DNA of 64,000 nucleotides. It comes from Algoriphagus algorifonticola. Its GTDB lineage: Bacteria; Bacteroidota; Bacteroidia; Cytophagales; Cyclobacteriaceae. The notes under the pieces were generated by a model. The model saw only the letters and a list, made by a program, of their open reading frames with translations, ran no database searches and was not told where the DNA came from. Where the stretch lies: assembly GCF_007655305.1 (NCBI RefSeq), contig NZ_VLOG01000039.1, positions 1 to 64,000 on the forward strand, written 5' to 3'. Below are positions 34,327 through 42,938 of the stretch, piece by piece (the first letter of the stretch is position 1; every line of letters starts with the position of its first letter). A program made the position numbers and the translations under genes.

Positions 34327-34890
34327 ATGATACTGGTTGGAAATGCGGTTTTGTCTGACGACATCAAGGAGAATTTTTTTGTATGCGATTTAGAGGCCTG
34401 CAAAGGTGCATGTTGTGTGGAAGGAGATGCAGGAGCACCATTAGAAGATGAGGAAACCGAGATCTTAGAAAAAATTTACCCCATAGTCAAAGATTATATC
34501 ACAGAAGAAGGACGTGCCGCTATTGAAAAACAAGGCGTATGGGTGATAGATAAAGACGGAGATAAAGGCACTCCAACTATCGGCGACAATAGAGAGTGTG
34601 CTTATGCGCTTTATGACGAAAAGGGTGTCTTAAAATGTGGAATAGAACAGGCGTATTTGGATGGGAAAATCGATTTCAAAAAACCTATTTCCTGTCATAT
34701 GTATCCGATCAGAGTGACAAAATACGATCAGTTTGATGCCTTGAATTACGATAGATGGCATATTTGTGACCCTGCTTGTCACCTTGGGAAAAGCCTTCAG
34801 GTTCCGCTTTACCGCTTTCTTAAAGATGCCTTGGTAAGAAAGTATGGAGAGGACTGGTACGAGGAATTGATTCAGGAGATAGAAGGCTAA
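34327..34890 (+). CDS. DUF3109-family cysteine-rich protein
   Basis: The 187-residue protein is cytoplasmic and has conserved Cys: [11 protein letters not shown] near the N-terminus (residues about 19-29), then [17 protein letters not shown] and [10 protein letters not shown]. The spaced Cys clusters suggest a zinc or iron-sulphur site, as in the YkgJ-like group. Members of DUF3109 are widespread in Bacteroidota; no function is established to my knowledge. The preceding DUF4442 gene is 46 bases upstream. Confidence 0.9.
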   Translation: MILVGNAVLSDDIKENFFVCDLEACKGACCVEGDAGAPLEDEETEILEKIYPIVKDYITEEGRAAIEKQGVWVIDKDGDKGTPTIGDNRECAYALYDEKGVLKCGIEQAYLDGKIDFKKPISCHMYPIRVTKYDQFDALNYDRWHICDPACHLGKSLQVPLYRFLKDALVRKYGEDWYEELIQEIEG

Positions 34891-34893
34891 TTT

Positions 34894-35448
34894 TTATCCG
34901 GCTCCTTGATAAGCTTTCAATAGCCAGCCTTTCACCTCATCATTCCAATCATCTGGTCCAGTCAAATTGATTTTATGACTGCACATGCCATTGGTTTTGC
35001 TGTCGATTTCCAGTATTCCCTCGGGTTCCTGACCTTTTAAATTCAATCCGATTTCCATTCGGTTTTTTGTTGCAGGAATGATCATCGCAAACTGCTTTTT
35101 CCGCCTTACACTGACATAGGCCTTTTTTGGGGCAAACTCGATATCTTTTCCGAAACTCTCAATTTCCATTTTAATACTCTCGTACAGGGCGAGGAAATGC
35201 TCTTTTCCCTTATATTGTTCCTGTACAAGAGTATCAAGATCATCAGCAGAGCCTGCATCGGATTTAAGTGTTTTATGGGCAATTAGATTTGCAAATCCAT
35301 GGGTGAAGCCATGGTCTCCTTTAAGAAACTTAAGTATTTCTCCGTGCTTTTCTAGTTTTTGCTTTTTGACAAGATCAACCCATTCTTCCAGACTTTTTCC
35401 TGTGTTTTTCTGGAGGTTTTCAATCATAGTTTTGGCTGCATCATCCAT
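34894..35448 (-). CDS. DUF4287/DUF5655 domain protein
   Basis: The 184-residue protein has a DUF4287-type N-terminus (KTMIENLQKNTGKSLEEWVDL and EILKFLKGDHGFTHGFANLIAH, residues about 1-65) and a DUF5655-like C-terminus (APKKAYVSVRRKKQFAMI, then RMEIGLNLKG and WLLKAYQ). Such proteins often occur as single genes with no known role; the C-terminal part resembles a family of transport or DNA-binding-like domains of unknown function. The stop lies 3 bases from the end of the DUF3109 gene on the other strand. Confidence 0.85.
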   Translation of the reverse strand: MDDAAKTMIENLQKNTGKSLEEWVDLVKKQKLEKHGEILKFLKGDHGFTHGFANLIAHKTLKSDAGSADDLDTLVQEQYKGKEHFLALYESIKMEIESFGKDIEFAPKKAYVSVRRKKQFAMIIPATKNRMEIGLNLKGQEPEGILEIDSKTNGMCSHKINLTGPDDWNDEVKGWLLKAYQGAG

Positions 35449-35464
35449 ATGTCTGGGCTTTGGT

Positions 35465-36610
35465 TTATACTTTAATATAAACCTTCTTTTTATCCATCCA
35501 TAATCCTATCAGCCAGATGAGGAGCATGTAGCTGATGGCAAAAAGGAAAGAAGCGTTTTTTGGTCCGAGCCAGGAGGTGTAGAAATTATCATAGAGAAAT
35601 CCTTTGAGGGTACTTTCTCCCACCGGAATCATATAGAAAATAGAGATGACAATTCCAGATAAAACATATAGTATTAAGGGGTTTCTGCCGAAAACCTGAA
35701 AGAAATAAGTCCAGGATTGCTGGTTCTTTACTTCTATCAAATAAATAAGAGCTCCAAGAATTATCAAGTCCCAACCTACAGTTAATAGTACATAGGAACT
35801 GGTCCATATTTTCTTATTGATAGGGAATCCCAAATTCCAAATGTAAGCTCCAGCAATTAATATCACCCCTGAAATCAAAAGAGTTCTGACAGTTGAAGGA
35901 AGATTCCCTTTGCTTTGGATAAACTTTCCAGCGATATATCCTGCTAAGACATTGACAATAGAAGTAAGAGTGCTTAAGATTCCTTCAGGGTCAAAAGGGA
36001 TTCCCTCTCCCATATACATTCGATCAGAACCAATCAAAAGTAGGTCTAATTTTAGAGCTGCATTGCCTTCTAGGCTATAGGGTGCAGCTGCATCTCCAAA
36101 GAAGTATAGAATTAGCCAGTAGGAGAGTAAAGCTATTCCTGAAAAAATCCAGGCAATCTTGGGTCCTCCCCAGTAGAGGATCAGGGCTGCAAAGAAATAG
36201 GCCAGAGCTATTCTCTGTAAAACCCCGAAAAAGCGGACTTCGGAAAGTGAAATAAATTCTATTGCTCCTGATTCGTTGTAATCAAAGAATGGAAATGCAT
36301 TCAATAACCAACCGATTATAAAGATCAATAAGGTTCTTTTTCCCACTTTTTTGAAAAACTGGGAAGAAGGCATGTCATTTAGCTTTTTCATGGCAAAACT
36401 CATAGCATTGCCTACTACGAATAGAAACGTTGGGAAAACCAAATCAGTGGGCGTGAAGCCATGCCAATCCGCGTGGGCTAATGGACCATAAAGATTAGAC
36501 CAGCTGCCAGGTGTGTTGACAATGATCATAAATGCAATGGTCATGCCTCTCAAAACATCCAAGGCTAGGTACCGATTACTTAAACCGGATTGAATAGGTA
36601 TTTGAGTCAT
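35465..36610 (-). CDS. Multi-pass acyltransferase of the HGSNAT/DUF5009 type
   Basis: The 381-residue protein has about ten membrane segments. The N-terminal LALDVLRGMTIAFMIIVNTP and the following HADWHGFTPTDLVFPTFLFVVG are the signature of heparan-alpha-glucosaminide acetyltransferase-like (DUF5009) proteins, including the conserved Asp and His. It probably transfers acetyl groups across the membrane to a sugar amine, perhaps in polysaccharide handling. It is followed by the small DUF4287 gene (17 bases), so they may be co-transcribed. Confidence 0.87.
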   Translation of the reverse strand: MTQIPIQSGLSNRYLALDVLRGMTIAFMIIVNTPGSWSNLYGPLAHADWHGFTPTDLVFPTFLFVVGNAMSFAMKKLNDMPSSQFFKKVGKRTLLIFIIGWLLNAFPFFDYNESGAIEFISLSEVRFFGVLQRIALAYFFAALILYWGGPKIAWIFSGIALLSYWLILYFFGDAAAPYSLEGNAALKLDLLLIGSDRMYMGEGIPFDPEGILSTLTSIVNVLAGYIAGKFIQSKGNLPSTVRTLLISGVILIAGAYIWNLGFPINKKIWTSSYVLLTVGWDLIILGALIYLIEVKNQQSWTYFFQVFGRNPLILYVLSGIVISIFYMIPVGESTLKGFLYDNFYTSWLGPKNASFLFAISYMLLIWLIGLWMDKKKVYIKV

Positions 36611-36705
36611 TTTGGGTGAGGGTCTTTTTTTGAATTTTTACTGAAAGGGTGAATATAAAATATTATCTTGTTTGGGTCACTTTTAACAAAATGATTAGCA
36701 CTTAT

Positions 36706-37590
36706 ATGAAGCAATTCGATATTAAAAAATTGGAGGTAAATGAGCCAGTAAAATTATCCGAAAGGTCAACTTATATGGATTTGGGTCTTTCTGAGAAGAA
36801 ACTCAAGGATGAATTAAATGATGTACGGGAAGATTTGAGTAAGCATCAAGACACTATGTATGCCCATGGTAAATATGGAGTATTGATTTGTTTGCAAGGA
36901 ATGGATACTGCAGGGAAGGATAGTTTGATTCGGGAAGTGTTTCAGGAATTTAATCCCCGGGGAGTAGTAGTCCATAGCTTCAAGGTTCCCACCAGCAAGG
37001 AACTGAAGCATGATTATTTATGGAGACATTACTTGGCCTTGCCGGAAAGGGGGAAATACGCGGTGTTTAATAGAACGCATTATGAAAATGTCTTAGTGAC
37101 ACGGGTACATCCTTATTATATCATGGGAGAAAATATTCCTGGAGTCGAATCAGTGGAAGACATAACACCTGAGTTTTGGGAAAAAAGATTTGAACAAATA
37201 AGAAATTTCGAACAGCATATCGCTGAAAATGGAGTCGTCGTTTTGAAGTTCTTTCTTCACCTGAGTAAAGAGGAACAAAGACAGAGACTTTTAAGAAGAT
37301 TGGAAAATGAAAAGCATAACTGGAAGTTTTCCCCCGGTGACTTGAAGGAAAGAGCTTTGTGGGAAAAATACCAAGAATGTTATGAGGAGGCTATAAATAA
37401 AACTTCCTTACCTCATGCCCCTTGGTATATTATTCCGGCAGATAATAAAGAAGCAGCTAGATTATTGGTTGCTAAAGTGATTCAAGAAAAAATGAATGAA
37501 CTGGAAGGAATCAAAGAACCTGAGCTGGAAGATGAAGTAAAAGCTAAATTGGGAGAATACAGAGAGATGCTTTCTAAAGAATCCGAATGA
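36706..37590 (+). CDS. Polyphosphate kinase 2 (PPK2)
   Basis: The frame opens at 36649 and has three candidate ATGs; I use 36706 (MKQFDIKKLEV), giving 294 residues. It contains Walker A in CLQGMDTAGKDSLIREV, FNRTHYENVLVTRVHP with the conserved Asn/Arg and His, and the lid region LRRLENEKHNWKFSPGDLKER. These match PPK2 enzymes that use polyphosphate to phosphorylate nucleotides; the sequence style resembles class III members that accept AMP and ADP. It would serve energy recovery. Confidence 0.9.
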   Translation: MKQFDIKKLEVNEPVKLSERSTYMDLGLSEKKLKDELNDVREDLSKHQDTMYAHGKYGVLICLQGMDTAGKDSLIREVFQEFNPRGVVVHSFKVPTSKELKHDYLWRHYLALPERGKYAVFNRTHYENVLVTRVHPYYIMGENIPGVESVEDITPEFWEKRFEQIRNFEQHIAENGVVVLKFFLHLSKEEQRQRLLRRLENEKHNWKFSPGDLKERALWEKYQECYEEAINKTSLPHAPWYIIPADNKEAARLLVAKVIQEKMNELEGIKEPELEDEVKAKLGEYREMLSKESE

Positions 37591-37677
37591 TTGAACTGTA
37601 AAAAATAATTTTTGAATTCAAGACTTTTGATTTAACTTAATTGCTTGATTTTTAAATTAATATACTTCTTTGATGCT

Positions 37678-39051
37678 ATGAGACATTCTGCTTTTTTTCT
37701 GATGTTATTTTTGTTGGGTGCTTGTTCCTGTGAAAAAGACTCGAAGGATTCTAACCTTACCACAGAACTTTCTGATCCTTTTGAATTGGTTTTTTTAGAT
37801 GATATTCAATTCAAACCTTTCAAATTGGGTTCGGTTGATTGCCCCAATCCTAAAGCTTGTGAGGCGAAGGTTAATAAGTTAAAAAAAGAGGTGCAAAAAC
37901 ATCTGAAAGATGTAATAAAACTTCCCAAAGACATCAATTTCCAAAATATTAGTGTCTTAGACAATAAAGTCAGTGTATTGATAGATGGGGTTTCTAAGCA
38001 AGACTCATTACTTATTCAATCTTACGTTAATTCTAATTCTTCAAAATTTGAAACAAAAGCTGATATAGAAATTCAAGGCAGAAGACCTATGATGCAGGCT
38101 GAGCTTTTTCCACAAGGCAGGAGACCCATGATGCAAGAACAGCTTCGCTATGATGATGTAAACCAAACCAGTAAATTCATTCAATTAATTCGTGGGGGCG
38201 TTACGAATTTTCCAAGCATTTCGAAGAGAGTTTGGATTGTTGATACAGGCGTGGATACCAGGCATCCTGATATTATTTTTGAACAGGCTGAAATTGATTT
38301 AAGTAAATCTTTTGCAATGAATTCAAATGATCCTTTTGAAGACCCCATTGGACATGGAACCAACATCGCAGGAATAATAGGAGCCTCATCGGCATCACCA
38401 GGAGCCAATGAATATCATATGAATGGCGTATATCCAAGAGCTAAAATGGTCTCTTTGAAGGTTTTTGATAATAAAGGAAAATCAACTGAAAACCGAGTAA
38501 AAAATGCGTTAGAATATGTATTACTGAATGGTGCTTCTGGTGATATTGTTAATTTAAGTATAGGTCAACAAGGATCTGGCCCAAATTTTTGCACCAGTGG
38601 AAAAATCAGAGATAAAATCATAGCCTTGGTTGATTTTGGAATAGATGTCGTAATGTCAGCTGGTAATGAAGCTGAGCCCTCTAATACCAATTTCCCGGGT
38701 TGTATCAATCATGAAGGAACTGGAGGAAATACTGCCAGAACTTATACCCTTGGTTCAGTAGAAGTTGATGCCTCCAACAATCCTCTATTTTCTTTCTTCT
38801 CGAATTACGAAATCAATGAAACAGATGGTATCATCGATTATTTAGAACCGGGGGAATATATCTTCACTACTGGTCATTTAGAATCTGATCTAATTCCAAA
38901 GTACACAGTAGTGTCAGGCACTTCTTTTTCAGCAGCAATTTTCTCAGGAATCCTTTATGGGAACCCTAATCCAGTGATCTGGAAAACAGTTCAAAGAGGG
39001 GCAGCCCCAGGCCAAGGAGATCCTGTTTACTTAGTCGGAAAGATTCAATAA
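37678..39051 (+). CDS. S8 (subtilisin-like) peptidase, lipoprotein
   Basis: I use the ATG at 37678, giving 457 residues and a lipoprotein signal (FFLMLFLLGAC, Cys about 16). Catalytic residues: Asp189 (WIVDTGVDTRH), His226 (PIGHGTNIAG), oxyanion Asn330 (SAGNEAE) and Ser416 (VSGTSFSAAI). Before the catalytic domain is an N-terminal propeptide-like region with two copies of QGRRPMMQ at 133-140 and 146-153. The protein ends near residue 457 without a long C-terminal domain. It is followed by a paralogue of different signal type (secreted, not lipidated). Confidence 0.9.
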   Translation: MRHSAFFLMLFLLGACSCEKDSKDSNLTTELSDPFELVFLDDIQFKPFKLGSVDCPNPKACEAKVNKLKKEVQKHLKDVIKLPKDINFQNISVLDNKVSVLIDGVSKQDSLLIQSYVNSNSSKFETKADIEIQGRRPMMQAELFPQGRRPMMQEQLRYDDVNQTSKFIQLIRGGVTNFPSISKRVWIVDTGVDTRHPDIIFEQAEIDLSKSFAMNSNDPFEDPIGHGTNIAGIIGASSASPGANEYHMNGVYPRAKMVSLKVFDNKGKSTENRVKNALEYVLLNGASGDIVNLSIGQQGSGPNFCTSGKIRDKIIALVDFGIDVVMSAGNEAEPSNTNFPGCINHEGTGGNTARTYTLGSVEVDASNNPLFSFFSNYEINETDGIIDYLEPGEYIFTTGHLESDLIPKYTVVSGTSFSAAIFSGILYGNPNPVIWKTVQRGAAPGQGDPVYLVGKIQ

Positions 39052-39191
39052 GTAGTTGAAAAGCCTATTTATCTGAAATAAAGCTTATTAAAGCTGAGCG
39101 CTGTTCAATTTTATATTTGCTTTTTCCAAGTAATGTTTGAATTTTTTCAATAAAACTTAGTAAGTTGAGTTTCAACTTAACGTATTTTATT

Positions 39192-40418
39192 ATGAGAAAA
39201 GTGTTTTTTATCCTAGCTCTGATGATTTTTTCATCTTTAGGATATAGCCAAAGCAAGAATTTTGTAGTGGTTTTCAAAGATAGTTTTGAGGAGCCTATCA
39301 GAAAAAATCAAACTAGAAATCCAAACAGGCAAATGCAGGCAAATCAAAATGCTGGCAAGAGGACTGAAAAATTAAGTAAAGTCGATAACTTTTTAAGACA
39401 AAAAAACATTGCTCCCGGTAAGGCCAAAAAGTTTGTTGATGGAGCTGTTGGCTTTGTAGCTAATCTAAATTCTTCTCAGGTTAATCTCCTTAAATCTGAT
39501 CCTTCGGTAGATAGAGTGGTGGAGGATTTTACCATGCAAAGTAGGCCAAGAATGCAAAGCTCACGACCTAGAATGCAAGGGGAGAGCTTAGGAGATTTGT
39601 TCTACAATGAATCAACCAAATCGAGTTGTGCGATTCCTTTAATGGGAGGCTCTCAGCGCTCTAATTCTAGTTCTTCTATATGGATCATAGATTCAGGGGT
39701 AGATTCTAAACACAATGACTTAAACGTAAATCCAAATCGAAATTTCTCTGTTTCATTTATATCCACTGAGTCGGATCCATTTGCCGATTTTGCCGGACAT
39801 GGTACACATTGTGCTGGATTAGCTGCAGGTTCAGGAAGTGGCAATCCAGGAATAACTGGAATGTCGCCTGGTGCAGAGATTATTTCTCTCAAAGTGCTGG
39901 ATAAAAATGGAATGGGTAGCTGGTCAAGCCTAGTATTAGCTTTAGATCACGTGGAGAAATTTGGAGTTTCCGGTGATGTAGTCCTAATGAGTCTTGGAGC
40001 TCCTGTTGGGCTCAATTGCGCTAACTTTGAGCCATTCCTAAATGGTATAATATCCGATTTAGGTTCCAAAGGAATCACCGTAGTAATGTCTGCTGGGAAT
40101 GACAGTTCTTCTGCAAACGAAAACTTGCCTGGTTGTATCAACGGCTCCAATGTTTTTACAGTAGGAGCATTAGACTTTACTTGTGAAGGTATGGGTGGGT
40201 GCAGTGGCTTATCCAATATGGGAAATCCACCAATTGATTGGTTTGCACCGGGAGCTAATCTGATTTCCACTTTTCCTGGAAACCAATATCAGGTAATGTC
40301 TGGTACATCTATGGCTGCAGCCTTGGTGGCAGGATTGGTTCATTCCAAAGGCGGAGCGCCTTCCAGCATGTCTACTATACAATGTGGAGGGATTACTTAT
40401 TCCGTAGCAGGTCGCTAG
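39192..40418 (+). CDS. S8 (subtilisin-like) peptidase with I9-type propeptide
   Basis: From the ATG at 39192 the protein is 408 residues. Signal peptide ends about SLGYSQ. An I9 inhibitor-like propeptide follows (about 22-115; FLRQKNIAPGKAKKFVDGAV, VNLLKSDPSVDRVVEDF). A doubled SRPRMQ occurs at 117-122 and 124-129. The catalytic triad is Asp167 (IWIIDSGVDS), His203 (FAGHGTHCAG), Ser373 (MSGTSMAAAL). It should be activated by cleavage near the doubled motif. Paralogous to the preceding lipoprotein, 140 bases upstream. It overlaps the convergent cyclase gene by 26 bases. Confidence 0.92.
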   Translation: MRKVFFILALMIFSSLGYSQSKNFVVVFKDSFEEPIRKNQTRNPNRQMQANQNAGKRTEKLSKVDNFLRQKNIAPGKAKKFVDGAVGFVANLNSSQVNLLKSDPSVDRVVEDFTMQSRPRMQSSRPRMQGESLGDLFYNESTKSSCAIPLMGGSQRSNSSSSIWIIDSGVDSKHNDLNVNPNRNFSVSFISTESDPFADFAGHGTHCAGLAAGSGSGNPGITGMSPGAEIISLKVLDKNGMGSWSSLVLALDHVEKFGVSGDVVLMSLGAPVGLNCANFEPFLNGIISDLGSKGITVVMSAGNDSSSANENLPGCINGSNVFTVGALDFTCEGMGGCSGLSNMGNPPIDWFAPGANLISTFPGNQYQVMSGTSMAAALVAGLVHSKGGAPSSMSTIQCGGITYSVAGR

Positions 40419-42603
40419 TCTGTAATTCTTGATTCATCTCCATTCGCTTCTTCTGTAATTCGCTCAGTAAGGAGCGAATGGGCTGATGACTCAAATAATT
40501 TTTAAAAATCGGGTTATTGACTAATTGAAAGTCATCTCTAAATCCTCTGTTATAGGCTTCTTTCAAGTAAGTGCTTGCTTGATTGATATTTCCTCTTACA
40601 GCCTCCAGTTGTGCCAAATCAAGCCATAGGTTGAAATCCTCTTTGAAATCTTCCAAGGTTTCTTTTCTAATAGAAATGGCTTTATCTAAAAGTACGTTTG
40701 CTTCCTTGGTTTTACCCAGGGTTTTGTAGATATAACTTAGGTAAACCGGAGAGATAAAGTATTCGTCGGATTCATAATCCGGTTTTTTTCTTAAAGATTC
40801 CTCTAAATAAAAAGCCGCTTTTTCGAAGTCACCCGCAAAAAAATGAATTGTTCCGGCGGCGACAAAACCCAAAGAGGTGGTGTCATTATTGACAAGAATT
40901 ACCTGATTTGCCAGCTCTATACCTTCTTGAATTTTATTCTGCTCAAAGTATGTAAAGGCTTTTTGCTCGTAGCTAAGTGGGTCCTTTTGAATCTCTATAG
41001 ATTGATCTATCCAATTATGGGCCTCATTAAATTGATCCAATACTCGGTATATCCAACCAGTAATCTGATAAGGTAGGTGGTTAGTGGGATTGAGAGTAGC
41101 TGATTTTGATTGAAGTTTTAATGATTTGGCCAAGTCTCCACTGATAAAATATACAGTTGCGAGATTGCCCATCGCAGTACTTAGGTTGGGATTGAGTACC
41201 AAAGCCTTTTCAAAAGAGATTTTGGCATATTCATTTTGTCCCTTATAGTAATAGGCTGAGCCTTGTGCAGTAAATGCCTCTGCAAGGTAAGGGTCAATGG
41301 CCAAAGCCTTGGCGCTGGCTTCCATACTGGAATCCAACCATTGGTCGCCTTCACCGAAATAAAGATACTGAGCATAGGCATTCGCCAATCCGGTGTAGGC
41401 TAATGCATATTCTGGGTCAATTCTTACTGCTTCTTTGAATAATTCTGCCGCCTCCAGGGTCGTCTGCTTTCTATATAGTGAATAAAGCTCCCTGCCCTTC
41501 AAATAGAGTTCGTAAGCATCAAAGCTACTTGTCTGAGCTTTGTTTAACTGATCTTTTTCGGCTGCACTGAGATTGCTGTTGAGTACACGTGCGATTTCTG
41601 AAGCGATTTCTGCTTGAATCTCAAAAATGTCGCTGACTTCCCTGTTATAAGTTTCTGCCCAGAGATTCTTGTTTTCAGATGGGTCGATGAGCTGCACGTT
41701 GATCCGGATTTTATCTCCAATCCATCGAATATTACCTTTCAATATGGTGCTTACTCCTAAGGTATTGGCAATGGAATCCAATGGAAGATCGGGTCCTCTG
41801 AATGGTTCTACCGCATCTTTGGTGATTACTTTAATGCTCCCGATTTTGGAGACCTGAGTGATAACATCGGCAGTCAGTCCTTCAGAGAAAAACTCTTGTT
41901 CGGAGTTGTTACTTAAATTGGTGAATGGAAGTATAGCAACTGATTTATCTTTTTCCCAAACAGAAGTATTCCATAGAATAGAATAGATCAAATAGGTCAA
42001 AAGAATGAAGGATACACTCAAAACCGCCCAAAACTTCCAAGGGTTTTTTTCTTGAAAATGGATGTTGTCCAGTATTTGAGAACGTTTTGGAATCGCACAA
42101 GGCGGATTGGTGACCGCATGAAGCTGAACCGGATGCTCCACATTTTTGAGGCGGAACATTCCCAGTTTTTGGGTATTAAAATCGGTTTTGAAAGGTAATT
42201 GCTCTCTTGCTTTTTCTGAAATCAGAATACAGGATGGAACCCCTATGCCTTGAATCCTTGCAGTTAAGTTTACCGCGTCTCCAAACACATCCCCGTGATC
42301 AAAGATGATTTCTCCACAATGTAAACCTATTCGAATTTGCATGTCAGGAATACTCTGAAGCCTCTTGTGGATCTCTATACTGGCTTCCAAAGCTTCAGGA
42401 ACCGTCTCAAAAGTAGCGAGTATGCCGTCACCGAGTTCTTTGATGATATTTCCCCTGTAGCTACCCAGAATTTCTGTATGGATTTCCAGGTTTTTTTTCA
42501 TCAAATCAAAAGCATGATCCTCATCTTTTCCCATGAGTCGGGTATAGCCAACTATATCTGAAAAAAATACAACAGATTGTTTTCTATTATGATCCTGACT
42601 CAT
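40393..42603 (-). CDS. Class III nucleotide cyclase with TM, FlgO-like domain and TPRs
   Basis: The 736-residue protein has a cyclase domain at the N-terminus (about 8-170): FFSDIVGYTRLMG with metal-binding Asp16, IKELGDGILATFE, RIGLHCGEIIFDHGDVFGDAVNLTARIQ. A membrane segment follows at about 190-212 (WAVLSVSFILLTYLIYSIL). Next is a TolB/FlgO-like region (KSVAILPFTNLSNNSEQEFFSEG, about 215-345), then TPRs to the C-terminus. The cyclase faces the cytoplasm and the rest the periplasm. Such proteins occur in proteobacteria and bacteroidetes. The nucleotide product is not inferable. 3' end overlaps the peptidase gene. Confidence 0.88.
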   Translation of the reverse strand: MSQDHNRKQSVVFFSDIVGYTRLMGKDEDHAFDLMKKNLEIHTEILGSYRGNIIKELGDGILATFETVPEALEASIEIHKRLQSIPDMQIRIGLHCGEIIFDHGDVFGDAVNLTARIQGIGVPSCILISEKAREQLPFKTDFNTQKLGMFRLKNVEHPVQLHAVTNPPCAIPKRSQILDNIHFQEKNPWKFWAVLSVSFILLTYLIYSILWNTSVWEKDKSVAILPFTNLSNNSEQEFFSEGLTADVITQVSKIGSIKVITKDAVEPFRGPDLPLDSIANTLGVSTILKGNIRWIGDKIRINVQLIDPSENKNLWAETYNREVSDIFEIQAEIASEIARVLNSNLSAAEKDQLNKAQTSSFDAYELYLKGRELYSLYRKQTTLEAAELFKEAVRIDPEYALAYTGLANAYAQYLYFGEGDQWLDSSMEASAKALAIDPYLAEAFTAQGSAYYYKGQNEYAKISFEKALVLNPNLSTAMGNLATVYFISGDLAKSLKLQSKSATLNPTNHLPYQITGWIYRVLDQFNEAHNWIDQSIEIQKDPLSYEQKAFTYFEQNKIQEGIELANQVILVNNDTTSLGFVAAGTIHFFAGDFEKAAFYLEESLRKKPDYESDEYFISPVYLSYIYKTLGKTKEANVLLDKAISIRKETLEDFKEDFNLWLDLAQLEAVRGNINQASTYLKEAYNRGFRDDFQLVNNPIFKNYLSHQPIRSLLSELQKKRMEMNQELQTSDLLRNK

Positions 42604-42938
42604 AAAAATATTTTTGAGGAGCTTTTCTGATTATTCTGCACATTTCCTGCTACAAACTAGTCAATTTTGTATCCTAAGTAAGCAAAACTTTCTCTAAACT
42701 TGAAGAGATTTGTGATAGCTATAAATACAGTTTTTCTTAGAAAAGTTTAATTGTTTTTAATCCTCAGATGATACTTGCTTAAAATATCGTGTTGGAGGCT
42801 TGTTTTGGTGAATTTCAACTTTGTGCATAACTCTAAAGTGCTCGGATATCCTGTTTTTCCAGTTCAGAGCTCAATCGGTTTCTTTTCTCCGAAGCCTTAC
42901 CATCCACTAAAAAGCTTCAGAATAGCTTTTGTTCATGC
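42604..42938. other. Intergenic region without a recognised gene
   Basis: 335 bases, AT-rich, between the stop of the DNA polymerase gene and the start of the cyclase gene, both on the minus strand. A TTTTG and an imperfect TAGTTTG (about 42650-42690, minus) could be part of the cyclase promoter, but the -7 is one base short of the consensus. The short plus frame 42775-42963 has no family features. Confidence 0.5.
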
